A stretch of 64,000 nt of DNA from Sphingopyxis panaciterrulae. Lineage in GTDB: Bacteria > Pseudomonadota > Alphaproteobacteria > Sphingomonadales > Sphingomonadaceae. The stretch covers positions 372,001-436,000 of the forward strand of contig NZ_JACIJH010000001.1 of the NCBI RefSeq assembly GCF_014199295.1, given 5' to 3'. This document shows, piece after piece, positions 40,176-48,356 of this stretch. Each line of letters starts with the position of its first letter. The stretch's first letter is position 1. The notes beneath the pieces were generated by a model that saw only the letters and a program-made list of their open reading frames with translations, had not been told where the DNA came from and made no database searches. Both the position numbers and the translations under genes were made by a program.

Positions 40176-40997
40176 ATGCCCCAGCCCCCACGCTTTCATC
40201 GCCGGCTGGACGGCTGGCGCGCGATCGTCACCGGCGCGGGGACGCTCGGCGACGGTGTCGGTACGGGCAAGGCGATCGCCGCGCTGTTCGCCGCCGAAGG
40301 CGCGCGCGTCGCCCTCCTCGATCTCGAAGCGGGGCGGGCCGAGGCAACTCTCGACCTTGTGCGCGAACTCGGCGGCGAGGGGCTGGTCGTTGCGGGCGAT
40401 GTCGCCGATCCCGCCGACGCGGCGCACATGGTCGCGGCCAGCCTCGAATGGCTCGGCGGGCTCGATGTTCTCGTCAACAATATCGGCATCGGTGCCGGTG
40501 CCGGGCCGCTCCATCAGGTCGCCGAAGCCGATATCGACCGCGTGCTGTCGGTCAATCTCGGTACCATCTACAACATGTGCCGCCAGACCATCCCCGCGCT
40601 GATGGAGGGGCAAGGGAAGGCGATCGTCAATATCTCCTCGGTCGCGGGCATCCGCGCGCACGGCAATGCGGCCTACGGTCCCAGCAAGGCAGCGGTGCAG
40701 CAACTCACCGCGGAACTGGCGGTCATGTACGGTCGCGATGGCATTCGCGCCAATTGCGTTGCGCCGGGCCATATCGTGACGCCGATGGTCGCCGCACATC
40801 TGGAGGGCGAGCGCCGCCGTATCCGCAGCGCGATCGCGCCGCTCGGAATCGAGGGCGACGCATGGGATATCGCGCAAGCCGCATTGTTCCTTGCGGGACC
40901 CGAGAGCCGATTCGTGACCGGCGTGACGCTGCCTGTAGATGGCGGGGTCACGCAGGTCGGTCCGCTGGCTGCCTATGAGCGCATGGTCGGCGAATGA
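40176..40997 (+). CDS. Short-chain dehydrogenase/reductase (SDR)
   Basis: A 273-residue classical SDR. Nucleotide motif VTGAGTLGDGVGTGKAIAALFA (residues about 18-39), NNIGIG, the catalytic Ser in IVNISSVAGIRAHG, and YGPSKAA (Tyr-x3-Lys). It ends with the usual VTGVTLPVDGGVTQ. AGGAAAGGAC lies before the ATG. It oxidises or reduces a hydroxyl on an unknown substrate. It takes the place in module 2 that the Zn-ADH has in module 1, just before the sulfotransferase gene, whose ATG overlaps its stop (ATGA). Confidence 0.9.
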   Translation: MPQPPRFHRRLDGWRAIVTGAGTLGDGVGTGKAIAALFAAEGARVALLDLEAGRAEATLDLVRELGGEGLVVAGDVADPADAAHMVAASLEWLGGLDVLVNNIGIGAGAGPLHQVAEADIDRVLSVNLGTIYNMCRQTIPALMEGQGKAIVNISSVAGIRAHGNAAYGPSKAAVQQLTAELAVMYGRDGIRANCVAPGHIVTPMVAAHLEGERRRIRSAIAPLGIEGDAWDIAQAALFLAGPESRFVTGVTLPVDGGVTQVGPLAAYERMVGE

Positions 40998-42190
40998 GCG
41001 GCCCTTACGCATCGGCGCTAACCGGATTTTCCGCGCCGCTCGCCGCGCCCGCGCTGCTCGGCGAAGCTGAAGCCCGTAGCGGACTTTCCGACTGGGGCGG
41101 CGCACGCTGGGATGAAGACCGGTTCCGACACGATCTTGCCCTCCTCTGCGGCGAAATCGAGGCGAAGTCGGATCTCACCGCCATCGGCCGCAGCCGGACG
41201 CACAGCCGCCTGCTGACGATGCTCGTCTCGCGCCTCCGCTATCTCGATGCCCGAAAGGCGGCGACCGGCGTCGATGCCGAGCGGGTGGTCGCGCCGTTGA
41301 TCGGGTCGGGCATGCCGCGGGCGGGCACGACCTTCCTCCACGGCCTGTTCGCGCAGGACCCCGCCAATCGCGCCGTGCCCGCGTGGGAAGCGGCGATCCC
41401 GGCACCGCTCGACGGCAATGGCGACCGCGAAGCGCTCTACGCCGGAATTCTGGCTTTTCAGGGCATGACCGCTCCCGATGTCACCGCGATCCATCCCTTC
41501 GGTTCGACGCTGCCCGAAGAATGCATCTTCCTGCAGGAAGGGAATCTCGGCAGCCTTTACGGTGTCTACTGGAACATTCCCGCTTTCCAGACGGCGATCG
41601 CCGACAAGATGCGTTCGGCCTTTGCGTGGCAGGTCGGAGTGATGCAATATCTGCAACGCGGAGCCGCGCCACGCCGTTGGGCGCTCAAGGGGCCGGGCCA
41701 TCTGTTCGCCTGGCGCGAACTGCTGATGGCCTTCCCCGATGCGCGCCTTTATGTGAACCACCGTGATCCGGGCAAGGTCATCCCCTCGATCGCGAGTCTC
41801 TTCTGCAAGCTGCGCTCGCTCTTCTCGGACGAGGCGGTCGATCCGGTGGCGATCGGCGCGCAGCAGCTTGCCGCATGGCAATATGCCGTCGATGCCTATG
41901 CCGAATGGCGCGATTGCGAGGGTGTCGATGCGAGGGTGAGCGACGTCCGCTTCACCGATCTCGTCACCGACCCGCTGGAGACGGTGGCGCGCGTATATGA
42001 CGAGCTGGGCCTCGCGCTCACGGCTCAGGCGCGTGACGCGATGGCGCGTCACCTCGAAACCGACCATCACGCCTCCGCGCCCAAGCGCGCCTATACGCTC
42101 GCCGAATATGGTCTCGACGCCGCGGCGATCGAGGCTGCTTTCGCTCCCTATATCGAACGCTTCGCCATCGAGCGGGAGAAACGCCAATGA
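40994..42190 (+). CDS. Sulfotransferase-fold protein (module 2)
   Basis: A 398-residue P-loop protein related to 33435-34598. The phosphosulfate loop is PLIGSGMPRAGTTFLHGLF (about residues 101-119), and the 3'-phosphate motif is VNHRDPGKVIPSIASLF. RRWALKGPGHLFAWRELLMAFPDARLYV matches the module 1 protein's RRWLLKNPSHVFGIDALLAAFPDACIV. The end PKRAYTLAEYGLDAAAIEAAF is typical of the family. It overlaps by 4 bases both the SDR upstream and the DUF1214 gene downstream, so all three are coupled. Whether it transfers sulfate is unproven; several relatives may use the fold differently. Confidence 0.85.
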   Translation: MSGPYASALTGFSAPLAAPALLGEAEARSGLSDWGGARWDEDRFRHDLALLCGEIEAKSDLTAIGRSRTHSRLLTMLVSRLRYLDARKAATGVDAERVVAPLIGSGMPRAGTTFLHGLFAQDPANRAVPAWEAAIPAPLDGNGDREALYAGILAFQGMTAPDVTAIHPFGSTLPEECIFLQEGNLGSLYGVYWNIPAFQTAIADKMRSAFAWQVGVMQYLQRGAAPRRWALKGPGHLFAWRELLMAFPDARLYVNHRDPGKVIPSIASLFCKLRSLFSDEAVDPVAIGAQQLAAWQYAVDAYAEWRDCEGVDARVSDVRFTDLVTDPLETVARVYDELGLALTAQARDAMARHLETDHHASAPKRAYTLAEYGLDAAAIEAAFAPYIERFAIEREKRQ

Positions 42191-43440
42191 CCCCTTCCTC
42201 CATGACCAATCCGATTGCCAATCCTGGCCAGTTCGCCGCCGAGGCCGACGTGCGCGCTATGTTGCATGACCCGCGTATCGTCGCGGCGCGGGCGCAGATC
42301 GAAATGCTCTTCGCGCGCGGTTATGGCGATCGCATTCCGACCGAATCGCGCCCTCTGCTCGCTGCCTTCTGCGAGGAATATCTGAACAATTGGCTGTTCA
42401 AGGCGGCGGCATCGGACGCGCGGCATCCGCGTTTCGTGCGCGACTTCATGCCGGCCTATCGCTGGCACGGAAACGACGTCCCCGGCGCGCGCACCGGCGG
42501 CGACAATCCCGACAACTGCTACCGGCTTGCGGGCATCGAACACGGCACGCACTATCGCGTCACCGGACGCATCCGCGATGCCAAGCCTGCGAACACATCC
42601 TTCACACTCACCGCCAACTACGGAACGTCGCAGACCATCCAGACGATCGAGGATCATGAGCTGGACCTTGCAGACGATGGCAGTTTCGAGCTGTGGATCG
42701 ATGACGGTGCCGACGAAGCGAGGCAGAATCGGCTCGTCACGCGGCCTGGGGTCAAATTCCTCTTCGTGCGCGATTCGATCATGGACTGGGCCGTGGAAAC
42801 GCCGCTTGAACTGGCGATCGAGCGCCTGGGCGATGCGAAATCCGCTCCGATCGCTGTCGATGAGATGGCGGCGCGCGCGACGCAGCACGCGCTCGGCGAT
42901 CTCTATCTCTATTTCTGGTTCCAGAATGTGTGGAGCGGGCTGACGCCGAACAGCATCACGGCGCCGCAGGCCTTTCGCGGCGCGGGCGGCGGGTTGGTGA
43001 CACAGGGGATATCGAACGGCAGCTACCGGCTCGGTCCCGACGATGCCGCGATCCTCGAATATGATCCCGCAGGCGCGGGCTATGCCGCCGTGCAGCTTAC
43101 CGAATGGCTCTATCGCTCACGCGATTATCACCGCATCCAGTCGAGCCTGACCGCCGCCCAGTCGGCGATCGACCGCGATGGACGCATCCGCCTCGTCATC
43201 GCGCGGCGCGACCCCGGTGTGTGGAACTGGCTCGACACCGGCGGACACGAACATGTCTTCTCGATCCTGCGCTGGCAGCGGATGCGCGCCGATGGCCCTC
43301 CGCTTTCGTCGAGTCTCCGCCTGACGACGATCGACCGGCTGAAGAGCGATCTGCCTGCCGACACGCGCTGGGTCGATTCGAACGAGCGCCAGGCGCAACT
43401 CGAAGCACGGCTTGCGGCCTATGCCCGGCGGGTCTGCTGA
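42187..43440 (+). CDS. DUF1214-type protein (module 2)
   Basis: A 417-residue cytoplasmic protein. The N-terminal 110 residues are helical with ARYG-type charged segments. TGGDNPDNCYRLAGIEHGTHYRVTG holds the NPD..YR motif. A beta-rich middle contains IQTIEDHELDLADDGSFELWIDDGA, and the C-terminal block SSLTAAQSAIDRDGRIRLVIARRDPGVWNWLDTGG matches the module 1 paralogue. No catalytic residues are known for the family. Its start overlaps the sulfotransferase stop and its end overlaps the thioesterase start by 20 bases. Confidence 0.8.
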   Translation: MTPSSMTNPIANPGQFAAEADVRAMLHDPRIVAARAQIEMLFARGYGDRIPTESRPLLAAFCEEYLNNWLFKAAASDARHPRFVRDFMPAYRWHGNDVPGARTGGDNPDNCYRLAGIEHGTHYRVTGRIRDAKPANTSFTLTANYGTSQTIQTIEDHELDLADDGSFELWIDDGADEARQNRLVTRPGVKFLFVRDSIMDWAVETPLELAIERLGDAKSAPIAVDEMAARATQHALGDLYLYFWFQNVWSGLTPNSITAPQAFRGAGGGLVTQGISNGSYRLGPDDAAILEYDPAGAGYAAVQLTEWLYRSRDYHRIQSSLTAAQSAIDRDGRIRLVIARRDPGVWNWLDTGGHEHVFSILRWQRMRADGPPLSSSLRLTTIDRLKSDLPADTRWVDSNERQAQLEARLAAYARRVC

Positions 43441-44260
43441 AGCCGTGCGCGCGGCGGCGGGTCTGCTTGTCCTGAGCGCGCGGGCAGACGGGGAATCGTT
43501 CGCTGCCAGCGTACCCGAACCCTCATGCGTCGGCCCGCCCGGACGCCAGTTCCTGTTCGGGGGAGTCGCGCTGGCCGCCGTGGTCGAGGCGATGGAGCGG
43601 CGGACGGGGCAGCCGGCAACCTTTGCCGCCGTGCAATTTCTCACGCAGGTGCGCCCGGGCGATCGCCTGCGCTTCGACGCAGCGCTTGCCGCCGACGGCC
43701 GTACCGTGCGGCAATGCGGGATCACCGGATGGTGCGGCGACACCCTGTTTCTGCAAGGCCATGGCGCCTGCGGCGGCCGCGATGACCTCGCGGCGCATCA
43801 GGGCGCGGCGATGCCAGCAGTGCCGCCGCCTGAAGCCTGCCCCGAGCGCTCGGTCGCGCGGCTGCTCTCGTCGAACCTCAACGCCTTGCTCGAATTCCGG
43901 CTTGCGGGCGGCGAATTTCCCGATCGGGCGGAGTGGGAGGGGCGCGGCGGGATCGACCTGCTATGCTGGGTCCGGTCGCGGAATGGGGCGCGGCTCGACC
44001 GTCGGCTGCTTGCGGTCATCGCCGATTGCGCCGCGCTGGCGCTCGCCGGCGCGCTCGGCCGGCCGGCGAGTGGCAGCAGCCTCGACAATGCCATCCGCTT
44101 TCTTGCCGAGCCGGTGGGCGAATGGACACTCGCGCGGATGCGGGTCGAGGGGGTCGGGAACGGAATTGCCCATGTCTCGACGCGGCTCTTTGCGCAGAGC
44201 GGTGCGCTGCTCGCCGTTGCCGACCAGTCGATGCTGCTGCGGGCGGCTACGACGGGCTGA
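43421..44260 (+). CDS. Acyl-CoA thioesterase-like protein (double hotdog)
   Basis: A 279-residue protein with two hotdog halves as in TesB: an N-terminal half with PGRQFLFGGVALAAVVEAMERRTGQPATFAAVQFLTQVRPGDRLRF, and a C-terminal half with ALAGALGRPASGSSLDNAIRFLAEPVGEWTLARMRVEG...ISTRLFAQSGALLAVADQSMLLR. The GG..LA and LDN..RF parts are those of the 4HBT_3/TesB-like groups. It would release free acid from a CoA ester. The ATG lies within the last seven codons of the DUF1214 gene. It closes the module 2 operon. Confidence 0.78.
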   Translation: MPGGSAEAVRAAAGLLVLSARADGESFAASVPEPSCVGPPGRQFLFGGVALAAVVEAMERRTGQPATFAAVQFLTQVRPGDRLRFDAALAADGRTVRQCGITGWCGDTLFLQGHGACGGRDDLAAHQGAAMPAVPPPEACPERSVARLLSSNLNALLEFRLAGGEFPDRAEWEGRGGIDLLCWVRSRNGARLDRRLLAVIADCAALALAGALGRPASGSSLDNAIRFLAEPVGEWTLARMRVEGVGNGIAHVSTRLFAQSGALLAVADQSMLLRAATTG

Positions 44261-44383
44261 AGGAACCGGCATCGCGAACCCTGCTCCGAGCGAGAGACGG
44301 CAGTCGGTCGCGGAGGGTTGCGAAAGATCTAAAACAGGATACTAAATAATCTATTGGAGAATCGAGCAGGGAGTTCCAAGCGC

Positions 44384-45454
44384 ATGACCGAAACCCCGAA
44401 AAGCCATCTGCCGCTGCGTATCGAAGAGATTACCGCCGACTGGCTCTCGACGGTCCTCGCCGAAAATTATCCGGGGACGAAGGTGACCGAGGTACATGTC
44501 GGGACCGTCATCGCGGGCACCGCCACCAAGGTGCGCCTGCTGCTCGCCTACAATGAAGCCGGACACGCCCATCGCCTGCCACCGACCATGTGGCTGAAGG
44601 GCGGTTTCATCCGCCACGCCTATACCTTCGACGAATCCTTCGTGAACGAAGCGAAGTTCTTCGCGACCTGGGCGCCGGAAATGAACATCCATATCCCGCG
44701 CGCCTATTGGTCGGGTTGGCATGAGGGGGTGCAGGGGCTGGTGCTGATGGAGGACCTTGCCGCGCGCAACGTCTCCTTCGGCAATGCGACGCGCCCGATC
44801 CGCATCGACCAGCAGGCGCAGACGCTCGAACTGCTGGCGCGTATGCACGCGCGCTGGTGGCAATCGGGCGAACTCAAGCAACTCCGCAACTTCTCGACCG
44901 TATGGCAGGCGGCCGACCGCGTCGTCATGATGATGCTCGAACCCGATTATTTCAACGCCTGCATCGACCATCGCCGCTGCGCCGCCTATGTGGGCCCCTA
45001 TCGCGATCGCGAGCGGATCATGGCGGGGTTGCGCACCCAGTGGAAGCGATCGCTCGAAATTCCGCAATGCTTCTCGCATGGCGACGCGCACCTCGGGAAC
45101 ATGTTCTTCGAGATCGACGGCCGGCCGGGCTTTCTCGATTGGCAGGCGTGGCAGGAGGGCCCCTATATGCACGACGTCGCCTATTCGATCATCGGCAACT
45201 TGAAGGTCGAGGATCGCCGGGCGGCCGAAAAGGACCTGCTGGCGGGTTATCTCACGGCCCTCAAGGCTCACGGCGTCGCCAACCCGCCAAGCCGCGAAGA
45301 TGCGTGGGAGGCTTATCGGCGTCACGCAATGCATGGCTTCATGTGGCCCTTTACCCCGCTCGAAATGCAGCCGATCGAGATCGTCACCGCCGAGGGCGAT
45401 TGTTTCGGTGCTGCAGTGGCCGACCTCGATACCTTCGGTGCGCTTGGCGTCTGA
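44384..45454 (+). CDS. Phosphotransferase family protein (APH fold, acyl-CoA/alcohol kinase-like)
   Basis: A 356-residue kinase-fold protein. Lys72 in MWLKGGF is the probable ATP lysine, CFSHGDAHLGNMFF (Asp234, Asn239) is the catalytic loop and GFLDWQAWQ (Asp252) the metal site. The type is that found in catabolic clusters, related to the LvaA/ACAD10 kinases that phosphorylate hydroxyacyl-CoAs, not to aminoglycoside resistance. The sequence CTATTGGAGAA upstream (44351) resembles the LysR dyad region at 49293. It is followed after 7 bases by a tyrosine-phosphatase-type gene, which is probably co-transcribed. Confidence 0.85.
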   Translation: MTETPKSHLPLRIEEITADWLSTVLAENYPGTKVTEVHVGTVIAGTATKVRLLLAYNEAGHAHRLPPTMWLKGGFIRHAYTFDESFVNEAKFFATWAPEMNIHIPRAYWSGWHEGVQGLVLMEDLAARNVSFGNATRPIRIDQQAQTLELLARMHARWWQSGELKQLRNFSTVWQAADRVVMMMLEPDYFNACIDHRRCAAYVGPYRDRERIMAGLRTQWKRSLEIPQCFSHGDAHLGNMFFEIDGRPGFLDWQAWQEGPYMHDVAYSIIGNLKVEDRRAAEKDLLAGYLTALKAHGVANPPSREDAWEAYRRHAMHGFMWPFTPLEMQPIEIVTAEGDCFGAAVADLDTFGALGV

Positions 45455-45461
45455 TCGGGTG

Positions 45462-46241
45462 ATGGCGTCGTACGCACGCTTGCTGACCGTCGCGGGGTCG
45501 CGCAATCTGCGTGACCTCGGCGGCTATCGCGCCATGGACGGACGGCGTGTGCGCCGCGGGATGCTGTTGCGCAGCGGCCATCCCGGCGAACTGACGGCCG
45601 AAGGAGCGCGGCAATTTGCCGCGCTCGGCCTCGCCGCCATTCTCGATCTGCGCACGACCGAGGAACGAGCAGGACAACCCTATCCGCCAAGCCTCGCCGA
45701 GGGACTGCACTACTGGACGCGCGACTATGATCTCAGCCGCGGTGATATCGTTACGCTGATGCGCGATCCGGCAACGCGCGCAGCCGACATCCATGCCCAT
45801 ATGCTGGAGACCTATCGCCGCCTGCTCGGCGAGCAGCGCGCGGCGGTGGCGGCAATGTTCGGGCTTCTGCTGGCGGGACGCGCGCCGCTTCTCATCAACT
45901 GCACCGCGGGCAAGGACCGGACGGGGGTGCTGTCAGCGCTTCTGCTCGCGGCCCTCGGCGTTCCGCTCGAAATCGTGCGGACGGATTACGCGCTGACCGA
46001 ACAGATACAGGACCCGCGCGCGCCGCTCTTTCCCGTCGATCCCGATGGCCCCTTTGCCTATCTGCTGACGGTCGATCCCGAAGTGTGGCGGACGATGATG
46101 CGTTCGGCGCCCGAATATATCGACGCGACCTTCGGTGCGCTCGCCGAAAGTTACGGCAGCGTCGAAACCTATCTGGCGGCGGAGCATGGCGTGGACGCGC
46201 AAGCGCTCGATCGGCTGCGGAATCTGCTGCTCGAGGGGTGA
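45462..46241 (+). CDS. Tyrosine-protein phosphatase (Y_phosphatase3 family)
   Basis: A 259-residue phosphatase of the lipid/protein tyrosine phosphatase type (PtpB/MptpB-like). The N-terminal SRNLRDLGGYRAMDGRRVRRGMLLRSGH is the family marker; the active loop is NCTAGKDRTGV with Cys147 and Arg153; the terminal part ESYGSVETYLAAEHGVDAQALDRLRNLLL is also typical. Family members remove phosphate from tyrosine, serine or phosphoinositides. Pairing with the APH-fold kinase suggests opposite actions on one small molecule, which is inference. No signal peptide. It converges on the TetR gene after 6 bases. Confidence 0.87.
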   Translation: MASYARLLTVAGSRNLRDLGGYRAMDGRRVRRGMLLRSGHPGELTAEGARQFAALGLAAILDLRTTEERAGQPYPPSLAEGLHYWTRDYDLSRGDIVTLMRDPATRAADIHAHMLETYRRLLGEQRAAVAAMFGLLLAGRAPLLINCTAGKDRTGVLSALLLAALGVPLEIVRTDYALTEQIQDPRAPLFPVDPDGPFAYLLTVDPEVWRTMMRSAPEYIDATFGALAESYGSVETYLAAEHGVDAQALDRLRNLLLEG

Positions 46242-46247
46242 GGCACC

Positions 46248-46802
46248 TCAGTCGCGCGGCGCCAGCGCACGGCACAGCAGGTCGACATGCAGCCGTGTCA
46301 TCGAGCGGAAGATGTCGACATCTTCGGCCGCCGCGCCAAAGCCGCGCACTGCGAAGACAAGCCCGCGCGCGAGCATCTCGGCGTTCGCGGGCAGGGGCTT
46401 CGCGGTATCGGCATCGATCAGTTCCGCGATAAGCGCCTCGAGTTCGGCATAGACGCGCCGGACGACGGGGATCGACAGATCATCCATGTCGCGTGCGTCG
46501 GGGGTGCGGCGCTGGAGGTCGAATACCTGCACGAGCCAGAGGTCGCAGGCAATGAACAGCCGTTCGGACAGGCTGCTCGCCCTGGTCAGCGCGCCCCGGA
46601 TTTCCGCCATGCGAATGCGGTTGAGGTGGGTGACGGCCGCCTCGAACAATTCTTCCTTTCCGGGAAAAAGCAGGTAGAGTGCGGGACGCGACATGTCGGC
46701 GGCGCGCGCGATGTCGCCCATCGTCGTGCGGGCGAAGCCATAGCGGATGAACTGGTCGGCGGCAGCTATCACGGCCCTGTCGATTTTCGCTTCGGACGCC
46801 AT
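46248..46802 (-). CDS. TetR-family transcriptional regulator
   Basis: A 184-residue regulator with an N-terminal HTH: FIRYGFARTTMGDIARAADMSRPALYLLFPGKEELFEAAV (residues about 18-57). The C-terminal ligand domain has no recognisable signature. AAGGGGAAAAAGG precedes the ATG at 46802. It lies upstream of no gene on its own strand; the neighbouring crotonase-CMD operon also runs on the minus strand toward it. It may control the crotonase-CMD genes or the APH-phosphatase pair; no TetR-type palindrome was found near its start. Confidence 0.87.
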   Translation of the reverse strand: MASEAKIDRAVIAAADQFIRYGFARTTMGDIARAADMSRPALYLLFPGKEELFEAAVTHLNRIRMAEIRGALTRASSLSERLFIACDLWLVQVFDLQRRTPDARDMDDLSIPVVRRVYAELEALIAELIDADTAKPLPANAEMLARGLVFAVRGFGAAAEDVDIFRSMTRLHVDLLCRALAPRD

Positions 46803-46886
46803 CCTTTTTCCCCTTGCGGGCAAGGGGCTAGAGCGATCACGCTTCTAACGCAATGACGCTTTTTGTCAGAATGTCACCGAGTTGCG

Positions 46887-47711
46887 CTATTCGCCGGAGA
46901 AGACGGGTTTCTGCTTCGATGCGAACACGCGGACCGCGGCGAGATTGTCCTTCGTCCGCGCCGTGCGTCCGACGGCCCGCGCTTCGGCCTCGAAGGCGCT
47001 GTGCAGATCCTGGCGCAGCCCGTCGGCGATCAGCGTCTTGATTTCACCCAGCGCAAGGGTCGCGCCATCGGCAAATTCACGGGCCACCGCGAGCGCGCGG
47101 TCGCGGAGCTGATTGGTGGGCGCCGTTTCGTCGACCAGTCCCCAATCGCGTGCGGTGGCGGCGTCGATGCGTTCGGCGCGCATCAGCATCCGCTTCGCGC
47201 GCGCCACTCCGATCATGCGCGGCAGCAGCCACGACAAACCCGAATCGGGCGCTGAGGCGAGGGTGGCGAACGGCGTCTGCAGCCACGCATCCTCGGCCAT
47301 CACGATATGATCGGCGGCGAGCGCGACGCCGAGTCCGATGCCGATCGCAAGGCCGTTGACTCCGGCGATCAGCGGGATCGGCAACCCGTGCAGCCGGCGC
47401 AGCATCGGATGATAGAGCGTCTCCGCCCCGCCAAGCGGCGTGATCGTCGATCTGCCTGCGGCCATCGCCTTCCGATTCGCCATCAGATTATAGCCGGCGC
47501 AAAAGGCCCGTCCTTCGCCGGTCAGCAGGACCGCGCGGCAGCGCCGTCGCGGCTTGACGATCTCGGCAAGCGCTGCGGCGAGCGCTTCGGCCATCTCGTC
47601 CCCCATCGCATTGAGCCGCTCTGGATCGTTCAATGTGATCGTGGCGAGCGCGCCGTCGAATGCGAGTCGGACGAAAGGATAGTCGATCGTCTCCACACCT
47701 GCCGCCGTCAT
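46887..47711 (-). CDS. Enoyl-CoA hydratase/isomerase family protein
   Basis: A 274-residue crotonase. The oxyanion-hole and CoA parts are LNDPERLNAMGDEMAEALAA, LTGEGRAFCAGYNLMANRK and GVNGLAIGIGLGVALAADHIVMAEDAWLQTPFATLASAPDSG; WLLPRMIGVARAKRMLMRAERIDAATARDWGLVDE follows. It is only moderately similar to the crotonases at 36902 and 55468, so it should have its own substrate. The ATG overlaps the CMD gene stop (ATGA). Confidence 0.9.
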   Translation of the reverse strand: MTAAGVETIDYPFVRLAFDGALATITLNDPERLNAMGDEMAEALAAALAEIVKPRRRCRAVLLTGEGRAFCAGYNLMANRKAMAAGRSTITPLGGAETLYHPMLRRLHGLPIPLIAGVNGLAIGIGLGVALAADHIVMAEDAWLQTPFATLASAPDSGLSWLLPRMIGVARAKRMLMRAERIDAATARDWGLVDETAPTNQLRDRALAVAREFADGATLALGEIKTLIADGLRQDLHSAFEAEARAVGRTARTKDNLAAVRVFASKQKPVFSGE

Positions 47712-48280
47712 TCGACCAGCCCGGCCCGCTGATTGGCTTTCTTCCAGAAATCGCCTCCTGCGATGGCGTCGATCTCGAGTTCGGCGACCTCCGAGACACG
47801 CGCGAAGAGCATGTAGATGCCGATGACGTGGATCAACTCGACGATCTGTCGCGGCGAATAGAAGGATGCGACCGCGCCAAAGACGAAGTCGTCGACACGC
47901 ACCGTTTTCACGACCTGCCGCGTGAAGGCGAGCAGCGCCTTCTCGCGGTCGTCGAACACCGGATCGCCGAAGCGATCGTCGGCAATTGCGGCGACCTTTT
48001 CCTCGGCGATTCCCATCGCCTTCGAAACCTCCATATGCTGGGCCCATTCATAGGCCCCGCGATCAAGGTGGAGCACCGCAAGCACGCAGATCTGGCGTTC
48101 GAGCGGCGGCACGTCGATCCCGGTCATCATGCCTTGCACCGCGAGACCGATTCCCGGCTGGATCGATACCGCATGGGCAAGCAGTCGCGACAGGTTGAGC
48201 TTGCCGCCCGGCTTATTGTCATAAGCATCGCGCTGCGCCGGCGTCAGCTCATCCACTTCGACCAGGGGAATGCGTGCCAT
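47708..48280 (-). CDS. Carboxymuconolactone decarboxylase (CMD/AhpD-like) family protein, no CxxC
   Basis: A 190-residue helical protein of the CMD superfamily: LLAHAVSIQPGIGLAVQGMM, ERQICVLAVLHLDRGAYEWAQHMEVSKAMGI and DREKALLAFTRQVVKTVRVDD, with SPRQIVELIHVIGIYMLFARV at the end. The AhpD CxxC pair is replaced by AYEW, leaving the Glu-x3-His-like pair, so it belongs to the hydrolase/decarboxylase-like branch and not to peroxidase partners. Such genes are common in aromatic and steroid catabolic clusters. It is the first gene of the two-gene unit with the crotonase. Confidence 0.83.
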   Translation of the reverse strand: MARIPLVEVDELTPAQRDAYDNKPGGKLNLSRLLAHAVSIQPGIGLAVQGMMTGIDVPPLERQICVLAVLHLDRGAYEWAQHMEVSKAMGIAEEKVAAIADDRFGDPVFDDREKALLAFTRQVVKTVRVDDFVFGAVASFYSPRQIVELIHVIGIYMLFARVSEVAELEIDAIAGGDFWKKANQRAGLVE

Positions 48281-48356
48281 CGGTCTCTCCTCTTCCGCCC
48301 GGAAGAGTGGAGCCGAAGTCGAGGGGATGCAAGTATCAATTAACTTAGATAGACGG

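Noticed and set aside
44384..45454. APH-fold gene as aminoglycoside resistance
   Set aside because: The sequence type and the CoA-ester catabolic neighbours point to the hydroxyacyl kinase-like group; no resistance context.
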